Shown here piece by piece: positions 1-5,210 of a DNA stretch of 7,141 nucleotides. The stretch is from Pseudonocardia sp. (GTDB lineage Bacteria > Actinomycetota > Actinomycetes > Mycobacteriales > Pseudonocardiaceae), in contig JAKDLE010000141.1 in assembly GCA_030453005.1 (NCBI GenBank), forward strand, positions 1 to 7,141, in the 5' to 3' direction. A program made the position numbers and the translations under genes. Below the pieces are notes generated by a model. It did not search any database, was not told the DNA's origin, and was given only the letters and a program-made list of their open reading frames with translations. Each line of letters starts with the position of its first letter. Position 1 is the first letter of the stretch.

Positions 1-98
1 CACCCCGACCCGGCCGTCGCCTCCTCGGATGAGGAGCCCGCTCCGTCGTCAGGCCCCGGGGCCACCGACGGCGGAGCGCCGTCGATGAAGGTACTCAC
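1..98 (-). CDS. N-terminal part of unidentified protein (cut by window edge; possibly DUF485/symporter subunit)
   Basis: This is a partial gene leaving the window on the left; 32 full codons are visible. The GTG start at 98-96 is preceded by a strong ribosome binding site, GAGGGAG, four bases upstream on the minus strand. The visible protein starts VSTFIDGAPPSV and continues as a polar, low-complexity tail rich in Gly, Ser, Pro, Asp and Glu, with no membrane segment yet. Codon third positions are mostly G or C, which supports real coding. It lies 86 bp downstream of the LytTR regulator on the same strand, so it may be co-transcribed or be a target of that regulator. From memory of actinobacterial gene order, LytS/LytTR pairs often precede a small DUF485 membrane protein and a cation/acetate-type symporter. 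A disordered N-terminus would fit DUF485, but nothing visible proves it. Confidence 0.6.
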   Translation of the reverse strand, partial: MSTFIDGAPPSVAPGPDDGAGSSSEEATAGSG

Positions 99-184
99 CA
101 GACTCCCTCGCGAGGCTCGTTGGATGCGCTGCATCGACGGCGCGCGCTCGCGCTCACGTCAACCCCCGCCGGGTCGCGCACCGG
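99..184 (-). promoter_or_regulatory. Short intergenic leader with ribosome binding site and two small palindromes
   Basis: This 86-bp spacer separates the LytTR regulator stop from the GTG start of the left-edge gene. It contains the ribosome binding site GAGGGAG. The 10-bp perfect palindrome CCTCGCGAGG (106-115) overlaps the 5' part of that site. A second inverted repeat, GATGC-gct-GCATC (123-135), lies further upstream. A TTGACG hexamer is present on the minus strand, but no convincing -10 element sits at the right distance. Whether the left gene has its own promoter is not decided by the sequence. Confidence 0.35.
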
Positions 185-1057
185 TCACCGCTGGCTCCAG
201 GCCTGCTTCGTGGCCCGGACCAGGCGGTCCTTCAGCTCGCGCGTATGCCGGCGGCTGACGGGGAGCTCGGCGCAGTCGGGGCCGGTGCCGACCCGGACGA
301 CATACCCCGACCCGGACAGCCGCAGCTCGGTGACCAGCGGCAACGACACCAGGAACGAGCGGTGGATGCGGACGAAGCCTGCGTCGCGCCAACGGTCCTC
401 CAGGACCGAGAGCGGGATGCGGACGAGATGGCTGCCCTCGGCGGTGTGCAGCCGGGCGTAGTCGCCCTGGGCCTCCACGTAACGCACGGCCGAGCGCGGC
501 ACGAGCTTCGTGGTGCCCGCCAGCTCGACGGGGATGACCTCGTCCTCGCCGTTGTCCGGCGGGACCGGCTCGGCGGCGACGGACGTGCGGCGCGCGAGGA
601 TGCGGTCGATCGCGGCGGAGAGCCGCTCGGAGCGCAGCGGCTTGAGCAGGTAGTCCTCGGCGCCCACCTCGTAGGCGTCGACCGCACGGTCGTCGTGCGC
701 CGTGACGAACACGACCGACGGCGGCACGGCCATCGACGAGAACACCCGGGCGAGCTCGAGCCCGTCGAGGCCCGGCATCCGGATGTCGAGGAACACGACC
801 TCGACATCCGTGCGCTCGGCGACGCGGGTGCCGGTGGCGGGGTTCAGCGTCCCGCGGGCGGCCTGCCCGGCGGGTGCGGCCTCTCGCACGCCCTGGCGGC
901 TGTTGAGGATGCGGAGTGCGTCGGTGGCGTCGGACGCCTTGAGCACGAGACCGACCCGAGGATCCTCGCCGAGCAGGTACGCGAGTTCCTCGAGTGCCGG
1001 TTCCTCGTCGTCCACCGCGAGAACGACCAGGCCGCCGGAGCTGTCGTTGCTGTCCAC
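185..1057 (-). CDS. LytTR-family two-component response regulator
   Basis: This is a DNA-binding response regulator of 290 residues. The receiver domain covers about residues 10-155. It shows the acidic pair D16-D17, the phospho-acceptor D91 in FLDIRMPGLDG, the switch T119 in FVTAHDD, and K139 in YLLKPL. The LytTR DNA-binding domain covers about residues 173-280, with VRYVEAQGDYARLHT, FVRIHRSFLV and the C-terminal ELPVSRRHTRELK motif. The GTG at 1057 is chosen because GAGGAG lies just upstream and because the receiver fold starts about 10 residues later. The frame stays open to 1189, but the extra 44 residues look non-conserved. An insert of roughly 25-30 polar residues lies between receiver helix 2 and strand 3. 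The likely partner is the histidine kinase at 2122-3318. It probably activates a nearby transport gene, possibly the one at the left edge. Confidence 0.95.
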   Translation of the reverse strand: MDSNDSSGGLVVLAVDDEEPALEELAYLLGEDPRVGLVLKASDATDALRILNSRQGVREAAPAGQAARGTLNPATGTRVAERTDVEVVFLDIRMPGLDGLELARVFSSMAVPPSVVFVTAHDDRAVDAYEVGAEDYLLKPLRSERLSAAIDRILARRTSVAAEPVPPDNGEDEVIPVELAGTTKLVPRSAVRYVEAQGDYARLHTAEGSHLVRIPLSVLEDRWRDAGFVRIHRSFLVSLPLVTELRLSGSGYVVRVGTGPDCAELPVSRRHTRELKDRLVRATKQAWSQR

Positions 1058-1211
1058 GATCTCCTCATCCTGCGTGGGCCCTACCCTGCTCGGGCCGGGG
1101 CCCGCGACGACCACGAACCCCGCCGACCATGGTGACGGCGAATCCGTGTGAGTGCCAGCGTTCGGCACCAATCGGGTTCGTCCGACCACGCGGAGCTACA
1201 TCACATCTAGG
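1058..1211 (-). promoter_or_regulatory. 154-bp spacer upstream of the response regulator
   Basis: This is the largest gap inside the left gene row and could hold an internal promoter for the regulator. It carries the inverted repeat GTGCC-7 bp-GGCAC (1152-1168), and GGGCCC (1076-1081) facing GGGGCCC (1097-1103), a possible hairpin in the leader. A ribosome binding site GAGGAG sits at the end next to the GTG at 1057. I see no promoter that clearly matches the -35/-10 consensus, and no tandem LytTR-type direct repeats that I can defend. Confidence 0.3.
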
Positions 1212-2093
1212 CTACAGACCGTACCGCGCCCAGGTGGCCCGGATGTCGGCCGCCTGCGCCAACCCGAGCAGGCCGTCCGCCCCGAACGGGCCCGCCGCCG
1301 CAGGCGCACCCCCCAGGCCGAGGCGGGCCAGCAGCGGCTTGCGTCCCTCGACGGGCACCAGCTCCGCGTCCGGGAACCGCTCGGTCAGCACCCGACGGGC
1401 CGTACCCAGGCCGTCGACCAGGCCCCTCTCCACGGCCCGTGCGCCCGTCCACACCTCGCCGGTGAACAGGTCGGCGTCGGAGTCGAGCCGGGCACCGCGC
1501 CGGGACACCACCCATTCGCGGAACATCTCGTGCAGCTGGTCCTGCAGGTCACGCAGCCACTCGACGTCCTCGGGCCGCTCGGGCAGGAACGGGTCGAGCC
1601 GCGACTTGGACTCCCCCGCGGTGTACAGCCTGCGTTGCACGCCGAAACGCTCGATCAGACCGTCGAGGCCGAAGCCCTGGCTGACGACGCCGATCGAGCC
1701 GACGATCGAGGTGGCGTGCGCGAAGATCTCGTCGGCGGCGCACGCGAGCCAGTACCCGCCGGACGCGGCGACGTCCTCACAGAACGCGAGTACCGGCACC
1801 TCCTTCTCCTGCGCCAACCCGCGGATGCGGTCGGCCACCAGCGCCGACTGCGTGGGCGAGCCGCCGGGCGAGTTGACCTGCAGCGCGACGGCCACCAGCC
1901 CCTCGGGCGCGAAAGCCCGCTCCAACGTCTTCTCCAGTGCCGCGGCGTTGATCACGGCGCGGGGCACCGGCCCCGTGGTCGGGGTGATCACCCCGTGCAG
2001 CCGCACCAGGGAGACGACGGGGCGGTCGGCCCGCTCCCCGAGGCGGCCGGGGAGCCGGGAGGCGAGACGGTCGGGGATGCGCAGCGCGTCCAT
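1212..2093 (-). CDS. S49-family serine peptidase, SppA/SohB type
   Basis: This is a 293-residue peptidase of family S49 (signal peptide peptidase A / SohB), members of which degrade cleaved signal peptides and other membrane-associated peptides with a Ser-Lys dyad. The ClpP/crotonase-like fold is visible: VVSLVRLHGVI near residue 26, the oxyanion-type NSPGG at 74-78, the nucleophile S111 in EDVAASGGYWLACAADEI, the SIVGSIGV strand at 129-136, and the general base K163 in YTAGESKSRLDPF. The ATG at 2093 gives MDALRIP. It lacks a clear ribosome binding site, so translation may depend on the kinase 28 bp upstream. There is no N-terminal hydrophobic helix, unlike classical anchored SppA, so the protein is probably cytoplasmic or peripheral. 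It sits between a sensor kinase and its likely response regulator, an unusual place that suggests a link to membrane stress or signalling. Confidence 0.93.
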   Translation of the reverse strand: MDALRIPDRLASRLPGRLGERADRPVVSLVRLHGVITPTTGPVPRAVINAAALEKTLERAFAPEGLVAVALQVNSPGGSPTQSALVADRIRGLAQEKEVPVLAFCEDVAASGGYWLACAADEIFAHATSIVGSIGVVSQGFGLDGLIERFGVQRRLYTAGESKSRLDPFLPERPEDVEWLRDLQDQLHEMFREWVVSRRGARLDSDADLFTGEVWTGARAVERGLVDGLGTARRVLTERFPDAELVPVEGRKPLLARLGLGGAPAAAGPFGADGLLGLAQAADIRATWARYGL

Positions 2094-2121
2094 ACCGGCA
2101 CGCTACGCGGGACCGCCGGGA

Positions 2122-3318
2122 TCAGACGCGGACGTTCGCCCGGAACTTCGGCACCCGCAGCGTGATCTTCATGCCCTCGCCGATGTTGGTCTCCACGACG
2201 AGGCCGAACTGGTCGCCGAAGGCCGAGCGCATCCGGTCGTCGACGTTGCCGAGGCCCACGTGGGCGCCGGAGAGGTGGGCGTCGTCGAGGTCCTCGGTGA
2301 GCCGCGCGGGGTCCATGCCCACGCCGTTGTCCTCGACGATGATCACGCACTCGGAGCCTGCGTTCTCCGCGGTCAGAGTGATCGTGCCACCGCTGGGCTT
2401 GCCTGCGAGACCGTGCCGCACCGCGTTCTCCACCAGCGGCTGCAGCGCGAGGAACGGCAGCACGACGCCGAGCACCTCGGGGGCGATCTGCAGCTTGATG
2501 TTGAGCCGGTCGGAGAAGCGGGCCTTCTCCAGCTCGATGTAGCGCTCGATGTTGGTGAGCTCCTCCTTCAGCGTGGTGAACTCGCCCGCCGAGCGGAACG
2601 AGTAGCGCGTGAAGTCGGCGAAGGCCAGCAGCAGCTCGCGGGCGCGCACCGGGTCGGTGCGGATGAACGAGGCGATGGTCGTCAACGCGTTGTAGATGAA
2701 GTGCGGGGAGATCTGTGCGCGCAGCGCGCGGACCTCCGCCCGGTTCAGCCGCGCGCGCGACTCGTCGAGCTCGGCCAGCTCCAGCTGGCTCGACACGTAC
2801 CGCGCCACCTCGGCGGTGGCGCGCAGGAGCACCGGGCTGGCCGTGGAGGTCGTGAGGGCGGCGAGCGTGCCGACGATGTTGCCGTCGGTCTCCAGCGGCA
2901 CGACCACGATCCCGCGCACCTCGCAGCCCGGGTGGTCGCACGAGAGCGACGAGTGCGAGAGCACCTGCTGGCGCCCGGTGGAGATGACCAGCTCGGCGAG
3001 CGTGCGGACGTCAGGCTGGTGCTGGTCGGAGTCGCCGTCCCAGCCCAGCCGCTCGCCGCGGGCGTCGGTCATCGCCAGTGCGCACGTCTCGAGCAGGGTG
3101 CGCAGGTACGGCAGCGCGAACGACGCGGCACTCGGCGAGAGCCCCTCGCGGAGCGCGGGTGCGGCGAGCGCGACCGTGTGGAGCGTGCCGAACGTCGCCT
3201 TCTCCAACGGGTTGGCGAAGGTGTTGCGCTTGTTGCGCAGGGCGTAGAAGACGGCCGCGGCCACGCTGAGCACCAGTAGCCCGCCCAGCACCAACACGGC
3301 CGGGGACAACGCATCCAA
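2122..3318 (-). CDS. LytS/YehU-type sensor histidine kinase (TM-GAF-His_kinase-HATPase)
   Basis: This is a 398-residue sensor kinase. One transmembrane helix spans about residues 6-27, followed by RNKR on the cytoplasmic side. A GAF-like sensor region covers about residues 40-185. The His_kinase (PF06580-type) region carries the phospho-acceptor H206 in QISPHFIYNALTTIASFI. The ATPase domain has the N box with N298 (LQPLVENAVRHG), the G1 box VEDNGVGMD at 328-336, and GLGNVDDR. The start is a TTG at 3318; GAGG of the ribosome binding site overlaps the stop of the glycosylase gene four bases upstream, so the two genes are translationally close. It lacks the multi-helix 5TM-Lyt sensor and senses instead through the GAF domain. 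That domain carries a C127-x4-C132 pair flanked by His, which may bind metal or react to redox change. The likely partner is the LytTR regulator at 185-1057. Confidence 0.95.
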   Translation of the reverse strand: MDALSPAVLVLGGLLVLSVAAAVFYALRNKRNTFANPLEKATFGTLHTVALAAPALREGLSPSAASFALPYLRTLLETCALAMTDARGERLGWDGDSDQHQPDVRTLAELVISTGRQQVLSHSSLSCDHPGCEVRGIVVVPLETDGNIVGTLAALTTSTASPVLLRATAEVARYVSSQLELAELDESRARLNRAEVRALRAQISPHFIYNALTTIASFIRTDPVRARELLLAFADFTRYSFRSAGEFTTLKEELTNIERYIELEKARFSDRLNIKLQIAPEVLGVVLPFLALQPLVENAVRHGLAGKPSGGTITLTAENAGSECVIIVEDNGVGMDPARLTEDLDDAHLSGAHVGLGNVDDRMRSAFGDQFGLVVETNIGEGMKITLRVPKFRANVRV

Positions 3319-3330
3319 GTCTCTACCTCA
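3309..3330 (-). promoter_or_regulatory. Ribosome binding site deciding the TTG start of the kinase
   Basis: On the minus strand the sequence TGAGGTAGAGAC immediately precedes TTGGATGCG. The GAGG core lies about seven bases before TTG and includes part of the upstream gene's TAG stop. An ATG four bases inside the kinase gene is in another frame and leads to a shadow product, so TTG at 3318-3316 is the best start. The rare start codon probably keeps kinase levels low. Confidence 0.7.
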
Positions 3331-4204
3331 CCAGCCGGGACAGCCGACGGTCGGCGAGTGGCCTACCGCCGGTCTGACACCCCGGACAGTACTGGAACGA
3401 CCTGGTCGCGAACGACACCTCCCGCACGGTGTCCCCGCACACCGGGCACGGCAGGCCGGTGCGCGCGTGCACCCGCATCCCCGAGCGCTTCTCCCCCTTG
3501 AGCTGCGCGGCCTGCTGCCCCACCGACCGGTCCACGGCGTCGGTGAGCACCGAGCGCAGCGCCGCGTGCAGGGCGTCGACCTGCTCGGTGGTGAGCCGCG
3601 CCGCCGACGCGTACGGCGAGAGCCGCGCGGTGTGCAGGATCTCGTCGCTGTAGGCGTTGCCCACCCCGGCCAGCACGGTCTGCTCCACGAGCAGCGTCTT
3701 GATCCGCTCGCCGCGGCCGGTGAGCAGCGCGCCGAACTCATCGCGGGACAGCGCCAGCGCGTCGGGCCCGAGGCGGGCGACTCCGGGCACCTCTCGGGGC
3801 TCGGACACCAGGTACACCGCGAGGCGCTTCTGCGTGCCCGCCTCGGTGAGGTCGAACCCCGGGCCGCCGACGTGGTCGAGGTGCACCCGCAGCTCCAGCG
3901 GCCCCCGCCCGGGCTTGGGCGGGGTCACGGTGGCGGTGTCGTGCCAGCGCAGCCAGCCGGCGCGCGAGAGGTGGGTGACCAGGTGCAGCGGATCAGCGCC
4001 GCCAGCCCCGTCCTCGAACTCGACGGCCAGGAACTTCCCGTACCGCGCCGCTCCCGTCACGACCCGCCCCACGAGCGAGGCGAGCGGCGGCGCATAGGTC
4101 TTCACGGCACTCATCGACGCCACGTCGACGCGGGCCACCGGTCGGTAGAGGGCGTGTTCGCGCAGGTGGTGGGCCAGCGCCTCGATCTCCGGCAGCTCGG
4201 GCAC
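3323..4204 (-). CDS. Fpg/Nei-family DNA glycosylase/AP lyase
   Basis: This base-excision repair enzyme has 293 residues and removes oxidised bases, then nicks the backbone. The N-terminus MPELPEIE gives the catalytic P2 (Schiff base) and E3 after Met removal. K57 in YGKFL matches the conserved beta-clamp lysine. The helix-two-turn-helix contains N183 in LAGVGNAYSDEIL. A complete C-terminal zinc finger uses C253, C256, C273 and C276 (CPVC and CPGC), with R268 in the finger loop contacting DNA. All key residues are present, so an active enzyme is expected. Whether it is Fpg-like (8-oxoguanine) or Nei-like (oxidised pyrimidines) cannot be settled by eye. The GTG start at 4204 is fixed by the obligatory MPELPE terminus; its ribosome binding site is weak. 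It lies 10 bp after the small membrane protein and 4 bp before the kinase. Confidence 0.95.
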   Translation of the reverse strand: MPELPEIEALAHHLREHALYRPVARVDVASMSAVKTYAPPLASLVGRVVTGAARYGKFLAVEFEDGAGGADPLHLVTHLSRAGWLRWHDTATVTPPKPGRGPLELRVHLDHVGGPGFDLTEAGTQKRLAVYLVSEPREVPGVARLGPDALALSRDEFGALLTGRGERIKTLLVEQTVLAGVGNAYSDEILHTARLSPYASAARLTTEQVDALHAALRSVLTDAVDRSVGQQAAQLKGEKRSGMRVHARTGLPCPVCGDTVREVSFATRSFQYCPGCQTGGRPLADRRLSRLVR

Positions 4205-4214
4205 GGGACAGGCC

Positions 4215-4655
4215 CTAGCTCACCGGTTGCAGCGGGCTGTCGGCGTGGCCCGGGGTGCCCTGGGTGCGCAGCCGCCGCACCACGATGCGTAGCTCCTCGC
4301 GCGCCTTGGAGCCCCCGCGGACCAGCCCGACCCAGCGCTCGGCGGGCTGGTCGTAGCTGCCCGCCGTCTCCGCGACCATCTTCCAGGGCCGACGCAACCA
4401 CCAGCGGAACGGGAAGAACAACACCACGACGACACCCAGGAGCCACAGGAACCAGGGGATGTGTACCTCCGCGGGCGTCCACACGACGAGCAGCACCCAG
4501 AACAGGAACAACGACGAGAGGATCAGCACCGCCGCGCCGCGCCCACCGTCGACGTCGTGCTCGAAGTCGTCGCCGGTGGCAGGCACGGACCACTCGATGG
4601 TGCGGCGCACCGACCAGGTTCGACCGTCGACGCCCGCGACCGTCTTCGTTCCCAT
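4215..4655 (-). CDS. Small two-helix membrane protein, unknown function (DUF983-like in actinobacteria)
   Basis: I recognise the style but not a function. The protein has 146 residues. It starts MGTKTVAGVDGRTWSVRR, a pattern seen at the start of actinobacterial small membrane proteins that are often labelled DUF983; that label is from memory and is uncertain. Two hydrophobic helices are clear, about residues 41-59 and 67-83. Between them is the short turn WTPAEVHIP. After helix 2 comes the basic, aromatic stretch RWWLRRPWK, which suggests the C-terminal 55 residues are cytoplasmic. These are charged and contain ERWVGLVRGGSKAREELR. The ATG at 4655 is chosen because the conserved-looking start begins there and GGTGGCGGGG lies upstream. 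A longer in-frame start at 4913 would cross a stretch with poor codon use. The gene probably opens the row leading to the glycosylase and kinase, 10 bp downstream. Confidence 0.8.
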   Translation of the reverse strand: MGTKTVAGVDGRTWSVRRTIEWSVPATGDDFEHDVDGGRGAAVLILSSLFLFWVLLVVWTPAEVHIPWFLWLLGVVVVLFFPFRWWLRRPWKMVAETAGSYDQPAERWVGLVRGGSKAREELRIVVRRLRTQGTPGHADSPLQPVS

Positions 4656-4739
4656 GCTCCCCGCCACCGATGACCGGGCCCCATACGTGGGCCGTACCTC
4701 GCCCACTGTCCCACACCGGCGCCCTACTGAGCGGAGTTC

Positions 4740-4911
4740 TACCGCGGGCAGGCGGGGGGCGCGTCGACCCGTCCCGGGGGCGAGCAGGTGGCCGACGACG
4801 AGCTCGGCGGGCACGGCGCCCTCGGTGCGCACGAGATGCGGCACCTGGCGAGACCTCGACGGCCGCCCGCACGAGGTCGTCCGCGAGATCCGGGAAGCCA
4901 GGAGGACGTTC
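4740..4911 (-). pseudogene. Possible frame-broken gene remnant, unidentified
   Basis: Two adjacent stretches on the minus strand show strong coding character (G/C at codon positions 1 and 3, A/T more often at position 2), but in different frames. The first, 4911 to about 4852, reads PGFPDLADDLVRAAVEV. The second, from about 4847 to 4755, reads QVPHLVRTEGAVPAELVVG and HLLAPG. A single frameshift near 4848-4852 would join them into one helix-rich segment. No ribosome binding site, complete domain or family is recognisable. The plus strand gives a rival reading (RPHEVVREIREARRTF) across part of the same DNA, so even the strand is uncertain. It may simply be GC-rich spacer. Confidence 0.22.
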
Positions 4912-4921
4912 ATGATCGCCG

Positions 4922-4964
4922 GATCCGGGACATACCCGCCACGGGTGGCGGGAATGTCCCGATC
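4922..4964. repeat. Long near-perfect inverted repeat (hairpin)
   Basis: GGGACAT (4927-4933) pairs with ATGTCCC (4954-4960), and CCCGCCA (4935-4941) pairs with TGGCGGG (4946-4952). A single A-A mismatch (4934/4953) separates the two 7-bp blocks, and the loop is the four bases 4942-4945. C4926-G4961 extends the stem, and GATC at both ends adds three more pairs if one C is bulged. This gives about 18 pairs in 43 bases. No T-run follows on either strand, so a classical intrinsic terminator is not shown. It could be a T-less actinobacterial terminator, a REP-like element, a dimeric operator or the fold-back end of a small mobile element. Confidence 0.85.
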
Positions 4965-4986
4965 CTGACGATCATCTCGACGGGTG

Positions 4987-5003
4987 GGTCTGCGGCGCAG
5001 ACC
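4987..5003. promoter_or_regulatory. 17-bp perfect palindrome, possible operator
   Basis: GGTCTGCG and CGCAGACC are perfect inverted arms around one central G. As RNA it would form a 6-bp stem with a 5-base loop. The length and symmetry suit a dimeric repressor site (for example TetR- or GntR-like), but no regulator gene is visible in the window, and no promoter is clearly linked to it. Confidence 0.35.
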
Positions 5004-5120
5004 GGGCCACGCACCGTCCCGGGCCCGCCGCAGTCCCGGGGCTTGTCAGGATACGCCGCGCGGTCCTCGGCGACGACCTCACCGACCAGCGCGGGTAGTG
5101 GCGTCGATCAACCGGTCGGG

Positions 5121-5164
5121 TGCCGGCCCTCCGCCCGGGCCCTGAGCCCGCGGGTGAGCCGGCA
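5121..5164 (-). terminator. Nested GC-rich hairpin downstream of the P450 gene
   Basis: TGCCGGC (5121-5127) is repeated in inverted form as GCCGGCA (5158-5164). Inside it, CCCGGGC (5134-5140) pairs with 5146-5154 (one bulged C) around the loop CCTGA. The structure starts 47 bp beyond the P450 stop codon and would end the alkyltransferase-P450 transcript before it reaches the next gene row. There is no U-tract, which is common for actinobacterial terminators, so the call rests on position and structure only. Confidence 0.45.
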
Positions 5165-5210
5165 TCGCGCGCCGGATCAGCCCCTTCGCGCGCTGCGCCT
5201 GCGCCGTTGG

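Larger units (their letters stand above)
4656..5210. other. 555-bp region without an intact gene
   Basis: I find no complete gene here. The part next to 4655 (about 4656-4740) has mixed codon positions and is the likely promoter/leader region of the small membrane protein, though no clear -35/-10 pair stands out. Between about 4740 and 4911 the minus strand looks coding-like but switches frame, suggesting a gene remnant. From 4922 to 5164 there are three strong inverted-repeat structures, described separately. A TATCCT hexamer on the minus strand (5049-5054 region) resembles an actinobacterial -10 box, but its -35 is weak. No tRNA, rRNA or recognisable riboswitch was seen. Confidence 0.6.

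Noticed and set aside
1058..1189. Longer start for the response regulator (ATG at 1189)
   Set aside because: It adds 44 residues before the receiver fold with no conserved pattern. The GTG at 1057 has GAGGAG upstream and fits the family length.
2016..2093. Signal peptide or membrane anchor on the S49 peptidase
   Set aside because: The first 25 residues are charged (MDALRIPDRLASRLPGRLGE) and contain no hydrophobic helix.
2081..2093. Shared MDAL start in the kinase, the peptidase and an unrelated frame at 120
   Set aside because: The similarity is limited to four codons and does not extend, so it is most likely coincidence and not a duplication.
994..3279. 761-residue open frame on the plus strand
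   Set aside because: It lies opposite the well-supported kinase and peptidase genes, its product is Arg/Pro/Ser-rich then His/Glu/Val low-complexity, and no domain is recognisable. It is a shadow caused by high GC.
4656..4913. Longer start for the small membrane protein (ATG at 4913)
   Set aside because: The stretch just before 4655 has codons with A/T-ending and rare usage (GTA, GAA, TCA, ACA, TAT), unlike the gene itself, and the typical MGTKTV start begins at 4655.
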